NCBI GenBank assembly: GCA_023418475.1
Contig: JAEZZO010000032.1
Span: forward strand, 30,574 to 94,573
Direction of reading: 5' to 3'
Length of the DNA: 64,000 nt
Origin: Bacillota bacterium
GTDB taxonomy: Bacteria > Bacillota > Clostridia > Lachnospirales > Lachnospiraceae
Positions 34,944 to 44,284 of this stretch are shown here, in pieces. The translations under genes and the position numbers were made by a program. The notes below the pieces were generated by a model, which worked only from the letters and a program-made list of their open reading frames with translations, did no database searches and was not told where the DNA came from. Position 1 is the first letter of the stretch. Every line of letters begins with the position of its first letter.

Positions 34944-36008
34944 TTAAATCGTTATATTAAGATTAATATCCTCAATAGCATCAAGGATCGAGATACTTGA
35001 TTTTAAAAACACCTTATCAGCTGTCATAGCCATCTTAATTTCCTGCTCTGACATGGATGATGTATCCTTTCCTATGCTTTGCAGATATGCTGTCTGTGTT
35101 TCGATATCAATTCCAATACTGGACGTATCCATTTCAAGAATACCGTCATTCTCAAGGCCTGTATAATAGCCCTGAATTGCAGATATAAGCAAGCACTTGT
35201 TGTCATAACTATTTGCATATTTTCCGATATAATTATCCTCTGCAGTAGACTTAATATCCTTATTAATCATATCAACTGCCTCGACAATTTTTATCTTTTT
35301 AAAGGCTTCACCTTTATCCGATGTGGTAGTCTGTAAGGAGTTTATTCCTCGCCCTACCTTAACCTTTTCACCGTCATAAAAAATAATAAATTTACCGGAA
35401 TCAATCGCATCATCCATCTCATCTTTTGTTAAGCGGTCTACGTCAATTACTTCCGGTAATGCAGCATTCGTACAGGCTATTGTCATAGGTGTGCCGGCAA
35501 TAAGTCCAGCAATTCTTGAGCAATACTCTGCAGCCGTGTATTTATTTGTGCCATCATTAATTCCGCTTGTCGTGAAATTTATAATGGATTCATTATCTGC
35601 TGCAGTATTTGGTAATACTGCTTTCGGTGTTAGACCTAATAATCTCTGTGACTTTATCCAGTTAACTACAGCTGTACATTCTGCTGTAATAATATCCGGA
35701 GGTCCTGCAATATAATCAAATGTCTGTGTTGCAAAATAAGCTAATGCATCTGTCAGATTTGCTGCATCAGCTGGCAACACAAATACGATTACTTTTTTAG
35801 GTGGATTTACATATCCGGTAAATGCTCTCTCAATATATGCTTTGTTATTTACCCCTAAAGTTGATGGTATCTGGGTTGTACTTGTAAGTATATGCCCTCC
35901 GTTTACAGCAGTATCGCGAACAATCAATCCAACGATACCTTTTTCAGACCGCGCAATGGCACTCGCAGCCTTTGTAGAAAACGTTATATTAATATTAGGC
36001 AGTTTCAT
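34944..36008 (-). CDS. XkdK-like contractile tail sheath protein
   Basis: This gene shows that the phage has a contractile tail. The 354-residue product begins MKLPNINITFSTKAASAIAR, has the conserved GIVGLIVRDT segment and ends with ILDAIEDINLNI. The start at 36008 has AGGAGG at normal spacing; the upstream in-frame extension has none. Tube and chaperone genes follow. Confidence 0.93.
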   Translation of the reverse strand: MKLPNINITFSTKAASAIARSEKGIVGLIVRDTAVNGGHILTSTTQIPSTLGVNNKAYIERAFTGYVNPPKKVIVFVLPADAANLTDALAYFATQTFDYIAGPPDIITAECTAVVNWIKSQRLLGLTPKAVLPNTAADNESIINFTTSGINDGTNKYTAAEYCSRIAGLIAGTPMTIACTNAALPEVIDVDRLTKDEMDDAIDSGKFIIFYDGEKVKVGRGINSLQTTTSDKGEAFKKIKIVEAVDMINKDIKSTAEDNYIGKYANSYDNKCLLISAIQGYYTGLENDGILEMDTSSIGIDIETQTAYLQSIGKDTSSMSEQEIKMAMTADKVFLKSSISILDAIEDINLNITI

Positions 36009-36009
36009 T

Positions 36010-36459
36010 TTATACCTCCTGTATTCTTGTAATGACAGATTCCGCAAGAGGAATATCATCCTCTTTATCCGTCCTATTATCAATAAATTCTAGTTGCAAA
36101 TCTATGTAAGCCCTGTCTATATCTATTCCTCCGCTACTTCCACTTACCTTGATTGCTCTTTTTCCTACAGTAATAAATCCTATCTGAAGTTCCTGTAAAA
36201 TAGTTTCTTGCACATCTATTAATTCCTCTGGATTTGTCAGATAATAATCATCTTTGGATGCAAAACAGGTGATCGTATAATAAACGGTTTTTTGCACGGT
36301 TTTATATGAATTATCTATTTTGCTCATTCGTACAAATTCAAGTTTAAAAGATTTAGGCTCAAAGTCTTTTTTACATTTCTGTATATAGACTGCATACTCA
36401 GGATAAAGGTTAACTAATATTTGATTAATCGCAGTTAATATATCTTTTTGTTTAACCAT
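36010..36459 (-). CDS. Tail terminator-like protein
   Basis: The 149-residue product (MVKQKDILTAINQILVNLYP) is in the position of the XkdJ-type tail completion protein. It has alternating beta strands, including KTVYYTITCFASKDDYY, typical of tail terminators. It lies between the gp10-like gene and the sheath gene. Assignment is by position and general pattern. Confidence 0.7.
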   Translation of the reverse strand: MVKQKDILTAINQILVNLYPEYAVYIQKCKKDFEPKSFKLEFVRMSKIDNSYKTVQKTVYYTITCFASKDDYYLTNPEELIDVQETILQELQIGFITVGKRAIKVSGSSGGIDIDRAYIDLQLEFIDNRTDKEDDIPLAESVITRIQEV

Positions 36460-36460
36460 A

Positions 36461-36922
36461 TTATCCCTCCAATATATCCGTTATCTCTTTTGCATACTCT
36501 TCTGCGGCAGCTATTGCTTTTGACTCCGATCTGCTTTTTGTATTCTTGTAAAAATGATATCCATCCACATAAACCTTTTTGATACGTGGTTTGTATTTTT
36601 TGCTTTTTCCAGACGGTTCACGGATTTTATGACCATTTTCCAGATAATTTGTTATAGCGCCCGGACTATTGTTACCTGTGCTCTTATCTGTTGCTCTAAC
36701 AGCTGCATATCCACCACCTGATCCTACGTATTGTTGCTGCCATTCACTTATACGTCCAGAATTATCTTTTAACCCAGATTGTGCTATCTGTATGCTAACC
36801 TCTTCTTTTAAAACATCTGCTATTTTTTCATGCAGCTCTCTTCTCCTTCCCGGTATTTTATCAAGGATCTCCTGAAAGGCTTCATCCAACTGGTTAAACT
36901 GTGTTAAATCAATGCTCTGCAT
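36461..36922 (-). CDS. HK97 gp10-like head-tail/neck protein
   Basis: The 153-residue product has the N-terminal helix DEAFQEILDKIPGRRRELHE, the block GAITNYLENGHKIREPSGK and a basic stretch with KVYVDGYHFYKNT, as in gp10/XkdI family proteins that act at the head-tail joint. Its start overlaps the preceding gene's stop by one base. The role comes from family and position. Confidence 0.8.
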   Translation of the reverse strand: MQSIDLTQFNQLDEAFQEILDKIPGRRRELHEKIADVLKEEVSIQIAQSGLKDNSGRISEWQQQYVGSGGGYAAVRATDKSTGNNSPGAITNYLENGHKIREPSGKSKKYKPRIKKVYVDGYHFYKNTKSRSESKAIAAAEEYAKEITDILEG

Positions 36923-37521
36923 TATACATCTCCCTCAGATATAACCTCATACTCATTTTTAAATTCATCCAAAGTATGACAAATTAATACATTGTAAGTG
37001 AGCTCATCAATTGTGATTAATTCTCCGATATCTAATACAATTACCTTAGGAGTTACTACAACATATCTTATTTCACTGGTTGCCATTGGATTATTCTGTG
37101 TATAACCAATATATTTTTCAATAATACATCCAGGAAAAGAAATACTCACAGCATCACCATAAACAGGTCTATTCAGATCATTTTTTGTTGGCTCTCCTAC
37201 TCGATTAATAATGCAAATTTTTGGCTCTATAAGCGCAGCTGTTACTTCATAATACTTATTTTCAATATCCGTAATATCCGTTAGAAAATAATGCTTTTCA
37301 TGCCATCTAAATGCATTGTGTAATGTCAAACCGTCTCTTTTACGCACAGTAAATTTGATTGATTTTACACCTATTCCAATTTTAGAAAATAGGTTCATAC
37401 CACTTATTGGTTCAACCTTGGCCCATGTATCCTTTATTTCATCCCATGTATAGTTATTCAAAATCTTATTAATTTTCAGTATGCTTATTTTCTTGTTAAA
37501 TTCTCCTGGGTTTATTATCAT
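36922..37521 (-). CDS. Head-tail joining protein, apparently two domains
   Basis: The first 100 residues (MIINPGEFNKKISILK, then WAKVEPISGMN and ITDIENKYYEVTAALIEP) match the head-tail stopper family. A second part of about 95 residues, VSISFPGCIIEKYIGYTQNN to IDELTYNVLICHTLDEF, looks like a separate minor head protein. The start at 37521 has GAGG before it. The gene may be a fusion of two neck genes that are separate in PBSX-like phages. Confidence 0.7.
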   Translation of the reverse strand: MIINPGEFNKKISILKINKILNNYTWDEIKDTWAKVEPISGMNLFSKIGIGVKSIKFTVRKRDGLTLHNAFRWHEKHYFLTDITDIENKYYEVTAALIEPKICIINRVGEPTKNDLNRPVYGDAVSISFPGCIIEKYIGYTQNNPMATSEIRYVVVTPKVIVLDIGELITIDELTYNVLICHTLDEFKNEYEVISEGDV

Positions 37522-37542
37522 ATACAACCTCATTAAAATAGT

Positions 37543-37572
37543 AACCAAGGAGGAATTATTTCCTCCTTGGTT
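37543..37572. other. 13-bp perfect hairpin between capsid and neck genes
   Basis: Arms 37543-37555 and 37560-37572 (AACCAAGGAGGAA and its complement) flank a 4-nt loop, 6 nt after the capsid stop codon. No clear T-run follows on the minus strand. It could slow transcription, stabilise the abundant capsid mRNA, or be an attenuator. The stem contains an exact GGAGG. Confidence 0.7.
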
Positions 37573-37578
37573 ATCATT

Positions 37579-38667
37579 TTACCATTCAATTTTCTTAAGA
37601 GAACGAACAGAACCTTTAACAGCTCCAACTCGCTCCAAGATACGTATCTTAACTGTATCACTGGTAAATCCGGCTTCAGTGCTTCTTGCAATAGTAATAC
37701 CTTTTCTAACGCAGAACTTAATTACTTCTTTCATATTACCAATGTAAAACACTTGGGTTTTATCGGTACCGGCCGGAAGTAATGCGTCTTCAACATAACG
37801 AATAGGTTTTCCGTGAAAATACTCCACTCCGTTAATCTCGGTAATCAGATTGAGTGGACGATCATTTTTATCCTTAAGGTTTTTCAAGTATGCATATCCG
37901 GTAACATTAGTAAGTGTACTAAGACCAGCCTTTACGCTTGGTAATGATTTGTCAATTGCCAATTCTACATCTGCATATGTGGTAGCTCCGGTAATCGCTG
38001 TTGCATTAGCCTTGACAATTGCCAATATTTTATTATTTTCTTTTGCGGTTGAAATATTGGCAAAGTTTTTGTTTACCAGACTTTCTATTTCTACCTCTGC
38101 ATCATCAATTAACTCGGAAGTCAGAGTCTGTATAAGACCAACTTTAGAAACTGTAAATGGAACATCAGTTGTAACAAGTGTTCCATCAACAATATCATCA
38201 CCTTCCAATACATCTAATAATTCGTTTTGATCAAGATCAACTACCGGGATAGTACCTGAATTTTTAAATACAGGTACTATATCGCACATGTCTTTTAAAC
38301 TGCCATATCCTTTTTGTAACTCAATTACATTGTTTACAAATTGCTTCGGTAATACGGCTGCATTATCAGATGTTGTAACCGCTGCTCTTTCCTCGGCTGT
38401 AACTTCGGCACCCATAACGGTCTTTACAATCGACCGGAATTCATTTACTTTTGGTTCCTCTTTCCCATCTGCTTTCTTTTTTTTCTGATCTTCCAATGCT
38501 CTTTTTTCAGCAGCTTCCAATTCCTCTGCTGCAGCAATTAATTTTTCAAGTTCTCTTTTCTCTGTAACCGCTTTTTCAGCTTTTTCAGCATCACTTGCAT
38601 CTAAATAGCTTCTGATTTCACCTTTTTTTGCTTCCAGTGCTGCCATTAATTCTTTTAACGTTTTCAT
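37579..38667 (-). CDS. Major capsid protein, HK97 fold
   Basis: The 362-residue product has an N-terminal coiled-coil delta domain (about residues 1-70, LKELMAALEAKKGEIRSYLD) to be removed by the protease. The HK97 core follows, with AVLPKQFVNNVIELQKGYGS, SELIDDAEVEIESLVNKNFA and GYAYLKNLKDKNDRPL. It lies downstream of the prohead protease, the classic order. Confidence 0.94.
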   Translation of the reverse strand: MKTLKELMAALEAKKGEIRSYLDASDAEKAEKAVTEKRELEKLIAAAEELEAAEKRALEDQKKKKADGKEEPKVNEFRSIVKTVMGAEVTAEERAAVTTSDNAAVLPKQFVNNVIELQKGYGSLKDMCDIVPVFKNSGTIPVVDLDQNELLDVLEGDDIVDGTLVTTDVPFTVSKVGLIQTLTSELIDDAEVEIESLVNKNFANISTAKENNKILAIVKANATAITGATTYADVELAIDKSLPSVKAGLSTLTNVTGYAYLKNLKDKNDRPLNLITEINGVEYFHGKPIRYVEDALLPAGTDKTQVFYIGNMKEVIKFCVRKGITIARSTEAGFTSDTVKIRILERVGAVKGSVRSLKKIEW

Positions 38668-38709
38668 GTGATCACCATTCCTTTTTCATTTTTTTGTATA
38701 AAAAAAGAG

Positions 38710-39309
38710 CTATATCTCTAGCTCTAATCTTAATAATTTGATTTTTTTTTCTAAGTCCTTACGCATTTCGTCATCGGTCTTTCCATCAACTAATACCGTT
38801 TCTACCGTATCTCGTATAAATCGTTGTTCTATATTTACTTCCTCATTGTCTCTTGCTTCAACGGATGTTCCGTAATATGCCGGGGTTTTCGTATTGTCAA
38901 GAACAGATACTTCTAGCAAGTCAATTTCATCGAGATATCTTCTTTCTGTGCCATCGTCAGCTTTTCCCCACGATTCCTTGTTTTTTATAAAACGGAAAGA
39001 CCAACCTACTAATTTCTTCGATTTGGCTTTTTCGATTATATCAGGATCTGTGGCTCTTAACTCCGCATAGAGTCCGATATTATCTTCTCTTAATTCAAGA
39101 TTATCTTTCGTAGAGCCAATTTTTTTATTCCAGTCATGATTTAACAGTGCTGCTATATCTTCTCTTTTTTCAATCGCTTTTTTCCATGCACCACTTCTGA
39201 CTTGCTCGACAAATTCACCTCTTGGAGAATGTATTTTTCTGCTGTCTCGTTCGACAGCATTTACATACCCTTTAATGAGTACACTGTCATTTCTTACTTC
39301 TATCTGCAT
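38710..39309 (-). CDS. HK97-family prohead protease
   Basis: The 199-residue protease cleaves the capsid delta domain during head maturation. It has the family signature GYVNAVERDSRKIHSPRGEF, a conserved histidine in ALLNHDWNKKIG, and a serine region near VGWSFRFIKNKESW. It lies between connector and capsid genes. Confidence 0.92.
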   Translation of the reverse strand: MQIEVRNDSVLIKGYVNAVERDSRKIHSPRGEFVEQVRSGAWKKAIEKREDIAALLNHDWNKKIGSTKDNLELREDNIGLYAELRATDPDIIEKAKSKKLVGWSFRFIKNKESWGKADDGTERRYLDEIDLLEVSVLDNTKTPAYYGTSVEARDNEEVNIEQRFIRDTVETVLVDGKTDDEMRKDLEKKIKLLRLELEI

Positions 39310-39324
39310 TTTTACACATCCTTT

Positions 39325-39615
39325 CTATACTGACTCTTCATAATTTGATAGCTTATCCAAAATACTTTGAGTAATTTTATCTTGCTTCGTATTACTTGGT
39401 ATTTCTGTTCCTCTTTGTTCATACATATCAGCAATTATTTTCTTTTGCAATAATTGAGCCAGCTTAACTCCCTTCTCATCCACCTGATATCCTATTCCAA
39501 CACAGGACTCAATATAGATCTGAGAGGTTTGAATTAATTCCGTAATATAACCATCATCTTCTCCCTGATCTACTCTTAAATAATTCTGTACATCAGCTAA
39601 TTCAAGTGACAACAT
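39325..39615 (-). CDS. Phage gp6-like head-tail connector
   Basis: The small helical protein (about 96 residues: MLSLELADVQNYLRVDQGED, then TELIQTSQIYIESCVG) is of the gp6/DUF3199 type that docks under the portal. It overlaps the portal gene by 14 nt. Start codons GTG 39621, ATG 39615 and TTG 39612 are all possible. Its order (after portal, before protease) is slightly unusual but seen in clostridial phages. Confidence 0.8.
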   Translation of the reverse strand: MLSLELADVQNYLRVDQGEDDGYITELIQTSQIYIESCVGIGYQVDEKGVKLAQLLQKKIIADMYEQRGTEIPSNTKQDKITQSILDKLSNYEESV

Positions 39616-41098
39616 TACCACCTACTTTCTCTGGTATTGCATCAAGCTTTTTGGGATTTCCTAATATCTGTTTTGCAACCTCTTCACCAAACGGAAAAGC
39701 AGATGTTATTAAAACAATAGCTGAATTATACTGTAGTTGATTTGATGTTACAGCAGAAACTATTTGTAACAAGCTTTGGATCTGAGCACCGTTTAAACTG
39801 ATCTGTGCAACAGTACCATTCGTTTCTACATTGACTCTGGTTCCGCTTAAGCCCTCATTTGTGTCAGAATTCAAGTCAATTTCTTTTCCTTTTGCATAAG
39901 AGACTTGATTATTCATCATTTGTTCAAGTGTTACTTGACCACTAGGGAAGGTTGTAACATCTTTATTGAGTTTCTCTACACCAACAATTTCTTTTGCTTT
40001 ATTAAGGCTGTATACTCCGTTTTTAGCATATGTTGTTACTACATCTGCCTGTGTCTTTGCATCTAACCTTAACATAACATTGGTATTAGCTCGGACTTTG
40101 AAACCTTTTTTTCTATCCTCTTCCGTAAGAAGCTTCCAATCTGACTCCTGTTCTATTTGAGTAAATATAACTTGAAGCGTATCAGTTAAAAACGAAATAT
40201 TATCTTGCTCGTCAGATTTTGCATTTTCAATAATCTCCCCAAGTTTCGAAAGAGGAACTCCCATAGAGCCGGCTATGTCTTTCTTTGACATCTGCCTAAG
40301 CTCAGCAAATTGAGCATCAGATAAAGAAAGATTTAGACTTGATATGTTATAACCTGCAGGTACGGTGAAAATTCTGTTATTATTACTGTATACCCTTCCA
40401 AACTTTGCTTGAACCTTCTTTAGTTCACCTTCCTCTTTTATATCTGATGTAAGCTGCACCACAATTTTATTAGTTAGTCCATTCTGAAACAGCTTATTAA
40501 GATATCCTTGGCTTTTAATGCTTGTATCAAGTGATTCATTCAGTATATTTCTTGTAGCTTTTGAATGTATTCCATCAAGTGTAAAGTCCCGAAGTACGAT
40601 GATATCATTTTCAAAGCAACTGCCATATTCTCCATTTACTCCTTGAAAATCATAAAGTATCTTATTATTCATGGACGATTTTATTAGTCCTGCATCATCT
40701 ACTGTGATATTTGTTATTTTTACCGGATATAATGCATTTACTTTACTGCCTACCCTGCTAATATATAATCCTGCTATGCCATAATGTTTCGATAGCGTAA
40801 CCAGAGTTTTAAATGTATCAATTGCACTCATATTAGGATTAGGCCTTAATCTTAGTAAATCATATAAATAATGATCTGTAGCCACAATTTCTCCATTTTC
40901 AGTTTCCTGTTTCACCTGAAATGGACATTTTGCAATACTTTCACTAATTATTTTTAAACAACTGAAATATGTACTCTCGCTTAACCCGCTGCTTTTACCG
41001 ACTTCATTATCGTATCCATTTTCGAAACTATATAGTGTAGTCCAATCATTTATTGTTGTTTCATTCTCTCGTTTTTCTACTATCTGATCCCAAAACAT
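39602..41098 (-). CDS. Portal protein, HK97 family
   Basis: The 498-residue product forms the dodecameric ring through which DNA enters. It has the features EKRENETTINDWTTLYSF, STYFSCLKIISESIAKCPF, the DLLRLRPNPNMSAIDTFKTL segment and the RQMSKKDIAGSMGVPLSKLG block typical of Phage_portal proteins. A low-complexity C-terminus follows. Confidence 0.94.
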   Translation of the reverse strand: MFWDQIVEKRENETTINDWTTLYSFENGYDNEVGKSSGLSESTYFSCLKIISESIAKCPFQVKQETENGEIVATDHYLYDLLRLRPNPNMSAIDTFKTLVTLSKHYGIAGLYISRVGSKVNALYPVKITNITVDDAGLIKSSMNNKILYDFQGVNGEYGSCFENDIIVLRDFTLDGIHSKATRNILNESLDTSIKSQGYLNKLFQNGLTNKIVVQLTSDIKEEGELKKVQAKFGRVYSNNNRIFTVPAGYNISSLNLSLSDAQFAELRQMSKKDIAGSMGVPLSKLGEIIENAKSDEQDNISFLTDTLQVIFTQIEQESDWKLLTEEDRKKGFKVRANTNVMLRLDAKTQADVVTTYAKNGVYSLNKAKEIVGVEKLNKDVTTFPSGQVTLEQMMNNQVSYAKGKEIDLNSDTNEGLSGTRVNVETNGTVAQISLNGAQIQSLLQIVSAVTSNQLQYNSAIVLITSAFPFGEEVAKQILGNPKKLDAIPEKVGGNVVT

Positions 41099-41123
41099 AT
41101 ATATACCCCACTTTCACAATGCT

Positions 41124-41309
41124 TTATCCTTCTTTTTTAGCTATAAAATAACTAATAATTAATAAGAATATGGCTAACAGATACATTGCTATATACTTAT
41201 TGAGTGTATATGTTGTAGAGAAGATAATAAAAAAAGAAACTATCGTAAGCAAATCTGCTTTGAATAATTTCCATGAAAATAATTTATTTACTTTTTTATT
41301 TTGTTTCAT
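41124..41309 (-). CDS. Small membrane protein, 61 residues
   Basis: The product has a basic start (MKQNKKVNKLFSWK) and two hydrophobic helices (LLTIVSFFIIFSTTYTL and YIAMYLLAIFLLIISYFIA), ending KKEG. It lies between terminase and portal. I do not recognise a family. It might modulate entry or superinfection, but there is no direct evidence. Confidence 0.65.
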   Translation of the reverse strand: MKQNKKVNKLFSWKLFKADLLTIVSFFIIFSTTYTLNKYIAMYLLAIFLLIISYFIAKKEG

Positions 41310-41319
41310 TCTATCACTC

Positions 41320-43002
41320 CTACCAATCCATTACTTCAAGGATATCAATAGCATTATAATCATCACCTGTGTCAATTAATTCTGTATATCCAAATACCAA
41401 TACCACCACCATATCAATTCTTTGCTTATTTTTATTTTCCTTATTCAGCATTTCATCATCTGCCTTACCTTTGCTTGTCGTAGCATTTCGCATATTCCAA
41501 TCTAAAAGTTCATTTTTCTCATACCGAACTAAATCATCATAAACTTTTTTTCTGAACTCTTTCGTAGCAGGTGATAAATTGGTATATGTCTGCTTTAGAA
41601 GAATAACTTCATAATCATTTCCCAATCTTCCCATCATTTCTTTTGCATTCATTGGATCAGTAACTATGGTTTTTATTATACAATTATATGTTTCTTCAAT
41701 GCTCCTTACATATGCTTCCACCTTTTCATAATCAACCGTCATACCAGGATGAATATCACAATATCCTAATCTCTCGTATTCCCGGTAATTGATATCCTCT
41801 CTTCTTTTTGGAAGAGACTCTTCAGGTAAAAATCCATGCGAAATACAATAAATTTTTCCATCAGATTTTTTGCACATTATTCCAACTGCTGTTAAGTCGG
41901 TTGTTACTGATAAATCAATTCCAACGATTACTTCTTCACCATCAAAATCCACTTTATTAATTCGACATTGTTTCCAATATTCGATATCAACATACTGGTT
42001 TAGCTCATTCGTTTCAATAAAGATGTTCAAATTTTTCGTAAAGAATTCTTCTTGCTCAGATGTTTTTATTCTTGCAGTTTCCCTGTCCTCTCTAATCTCC
42101 TTGTAATTTTCTTCTACCCTCAATGGATTAGCTTTATACAGTCCTTTATCTGTCCAAGCTTCTTCTCGGCTGCAGTAATATATTAACGAGAATACTCTAT
42201 AATTAGTTACTGTGCCATCCAAACAAGCACGCTCATATATCAATTCATCAAGCATGATTGAATCAGACTCAGCATAAGCAGTGGTAGTTCTTATCATGAT
42301 AGGATTTTTAACAGATAATTGCCCTTTTCTCATAGCCTGGATATTATCGTTTGTAGTAAATGCTCCCACTTCATCGCAACATACACAAGCAGGACGAATA
42401 GAATTATTTTTATTCGCTTTACTCGTTCTTGGTACATAGATACTGTTCGTGATCGTGCACTTTATTTTTCCTATATCACTTTGGGATACAAAGAAATGTT
42501 TACTTAGTATTGGACTTGCTTCAATAATCTGAGCTATTGCTTTTCGCAGCTCTTTTGCTAAGTCCCTGTCAATGCATATCGAATAAAACTCGCTGTGCTT
42601 TTGTTCTGTAAGCATCAAAATCAAGAATATAATCGCTACTAAAAATGTTTTAGCATTTTTCCTTGGGATAAATAAGTTTATATCCCTATATCTGAATTTA
42701 TTTAAATCAGATTTATATCTCCATCCAAACAATGCACACAAAAATAAAGCTTGAAATCCTGCTAATCCGTATAATACACATTGTCCAGCTACAAATCCGG
42801 TTGCATAATTCATAAGTTTTAATATCTTGTTGATTATCTCAAGCTTCTTAACACTAAAGCAAAATTCAAAGTTATCAACATACTGATTAAAATTATAGTC
42901 ATCCATGAACAAATTGCATTGCTGCTTAACTTCATCTGTGGTTATCTCTTTTCCGCTTGCTACATCCTCACAATACCTAAGAGCCTTATCCAGTAAAATC
43001 AT
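41320..43002 (-). CDS. Terminase large subunit
   Basis: This protein is the packaging motor and head-filling nuclease. The 560-residue product has the Walker A variant PRKNAKT (residues 113-119), Walker B VCCDEVGAF, and the C-terminal RNase H-like nuclease starting GIDLSVTTDLTAVGI with further acidic residues. It belongs to the Terminase_1 group that goes with HK97-type heads and, usually, cos packaging. Its start overlaps the terminase small stop. Confidence 0.95.
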   Translation of the reverse strand: MILLDKALRYCEDVASGKEITTDEVKQQCNLFMDDYNFNQYVDNFEFCFSVKKLEIINKILKLMNYATGFVAGQCVLYGLAGFQALFLCALFGWRYKSDLNKFRYRDINLFIPRKNAKTFLVAIIFLILMLTEQKHSEFYSICIDRDLAKELRKAIAQIIEASPILSKHFFVSQSDIGKIKCTITNSIYVPRTSKANKNNSIRPACVCCDEVGAFTTNDNIQAMRKGQLSVKNPIMIRTTTAYAESDSIMLDELIYERACLDGTVTNYRVFSLIYYCSREEAWTDKGLYKANPLRVEENYKEIREDRETARIKTSEQEEFFTKNLNIFIETNELNQYVDIEYWKQCRINKVDFDGEEVIVGIDLSVTTDLTAVGIMCKKSDGKIYCISHGFLPEESLPKRREDINYREYERLGYCDIHPGMTVDYEKVEAYVRSIEETYNCIIKTIVTDPMNAKEMMGRLGNDYEVILLKQTYTNLSPATKEFRKKVYDDLVRYEKNELLDWNMRNATTSKGKADDEMLNKENKNKQRIDMVVVLVFGYTELIDTGDDYNAIDILEVMDW

Positions 43003-43466
43003 TAATCATCACCACTTAACGCTTTTAGTAATTCATCATCTCTGTTTTCTTTTTCTGAAATTATTATGGATGCCAGCGCTGCTCGATCCTTAGGACTCAA
43101 GCCAATTTTCGCTGAGAATTTATCATATATCTTTGAATATCTCTCATAGGCTTTTGAAGCTTCACTTTCTTTTCCTTCACAAGTAAAAAGTCCATGCTTA
43201 TGAATTACTCCTGAACTTATTCTCATACAGTCAAGAGATTCAGCAACTATTCTCACAGTGTATGTATCGGCACTATTCAGAAACCCTTTTGGAAGAAGCT
43301 TGATAATTTCTTTATAGATTTCTTTTCCATTCAGACTTAAATCTACCGGTGGCTTTGTGCTTATTTTTTTTTTACCCTTAAGTTTACTTTCCGTTTCTTT
43401 CCGCATTTTGATTTCATTATTGCTGGTATGTCCTGTTCTAAATTCTGCAGGTTTTATGTTGGACAT
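43002..43466 (-). CDS. Terminase small subunit, P27 family
   Basis: The 154-residue product binds the packaging site. Motifs are the basic N-terminus (KKISTKPPVDLSLNGKEIY) and the family segment YTVRIVAESLDCMRISSGVI, ending SPKDRAALASIIISEKENR. It lies between HNH endonuclease and large subunit, the order common in cos phages with HK97-like heads. Confidence 0.9.
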   Translation of the reverse strand: MSNIKPAEFRTGHTSNNEIKMRKETESKLKGKKKISTKPPVDLSLNGKEIYKEIIKLLPKGFLNSADTYTVRIVAESLDCMRISSGVIHKHGLFTCEGKESEASKAYERYSKIYDKFSAKIGLSPKDRAALASIIISEKENRDDELLKALSGDD

Positions 43467-43469
43467 GTC

Positions 43470-43590
43470 ATATCACCACCTTTCACTAATATTTCGATCT
43501 TTTGAAAATGGGAAAATTTACGACTGAGAGATCGCTGTCGGTGTTGCACAATAAACGAGGAATTTTCGACTCTCCCCCGGGTATGGTGCG
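43470..43590. other. Candidate packaging (cos) region
   Basis: This 125-nt non-coding gap lies between HNH endonuclease and terminase small subunit genes, where cos sites lie in related phages. It contains an unusually GC-rich patch (CTCCCCCGGGTATGG, about 43575-43589) in otherwise AT-rich DNA. No repeats prove the site. Confidence 0.35.
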
Positions 43591-43591
43591 A

Positions 43592-44032
43592 TCACTCGCA
43601 GTACAAATGTTCGAAATCTTTTAATATTTCCTTTAATTGATTTTGCATCTTTTCCTTTTCTTTTTTACTTTGATTCATGCAGTAATGTACCTTATTATGG
43701 TTTGCTTTAGTTAATCCAATAATATTACTCATGTCTAGCATAGTATCTTTGCTTTCTCTTACTTCTATCACATGATGATATATTTCTGCTTGAATAATAT
43801 TTCCTTTGCTCCACTCAAGTAAATCCAAATTGTATTGATGCCTTGCTACATTATCTCGGCATTGTTCCCACTCTTTTGATTGATAGAATGATACTCGTTC
43901 CTTCTCAGCTTCATCCTGTAATCTGCGTTTTTGATAATCCTTATAGTTTTCTAAGCGTTTCTTTAATTCGCAAGTACATTGAGTATATTGAGGTACCTTT
44001 TTCCCGCATACAGAACATTTACGCATTATCAT
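43592..44032 (-). CDS. HNH endonuclease
   Basis: The 146-residue product has an N-terminal zinc ribbon (RKCSVCGKKVPQYTQCTC) and a C-terminal HNH core (IYHHVIEVRESKD, then SNIIGLTKANHNKVHY). Such endonucleases next to terminase genes stimulate packaging-site cleavage in HK97-like phages. The start is ATG at 44032 or the in-frame ATG at 44026. Confidence 0.9.
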   Translation of the reverse strand: MIMRKCSVCGKKVPQYTQCTCELKKRLENYKDYQKRRLQDEAEKERVSFYQSKEWEQCRDNVARHQYNLDLLEWSKGNIIQAEIYHHVIEVRESKDTMLDMSNIIGLTKANHNKVHYCMNQSKKEKEKMQNQLKEILKDFEHLYCE

Positions 44033-44065
44033 ACTTCATATTGTTTCCTTCCTTGCTTATTCTTT

Positions 44066-44262
44066 TGTCAAATTGAATAGGCTATTATCATTGGTAAAAT
44101 GAAGTAAATCGCATTGATTTATAACTGTATCTGATAATCCATAAAACCCTTTTGAACTTGTCATATCTTGTAATTGTGTCAAATTGCTTATTTTTTATTT
44201 CTTCTATATAACGCTGAAAAATTAATAAGTATAATTTGACAATGACTTAATATGTCAAATTG
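44066..44262. repeat. Repeated TGTCAAATTG motif, three direct and one inverted copy
   Basis: Exact copies are at 44066-44075, 44177-44186 and 44253-44262. A 9/10 inverted copy is at 44232-44241, so that AATTTGACA and TGTCAAATT form a dyad with an 11-nt spacer (44233-44261). The motif lies just after the small tyrosine recombinase gene and could be its core site. A 35-codon frame (44057-44164, minus) without ribosome site also lies here and is not called. Confidence 0.55.
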
Positions 44263-44284
44263 AAAGGGCTAAAAAAAGTAAATA

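Noticed and set aside
44057..44164. 35-codon minus frame before the HNH gene
   Set aside because: No ribosome site; one end of the frame overlaps the repeated TGTCAAATTG motif.
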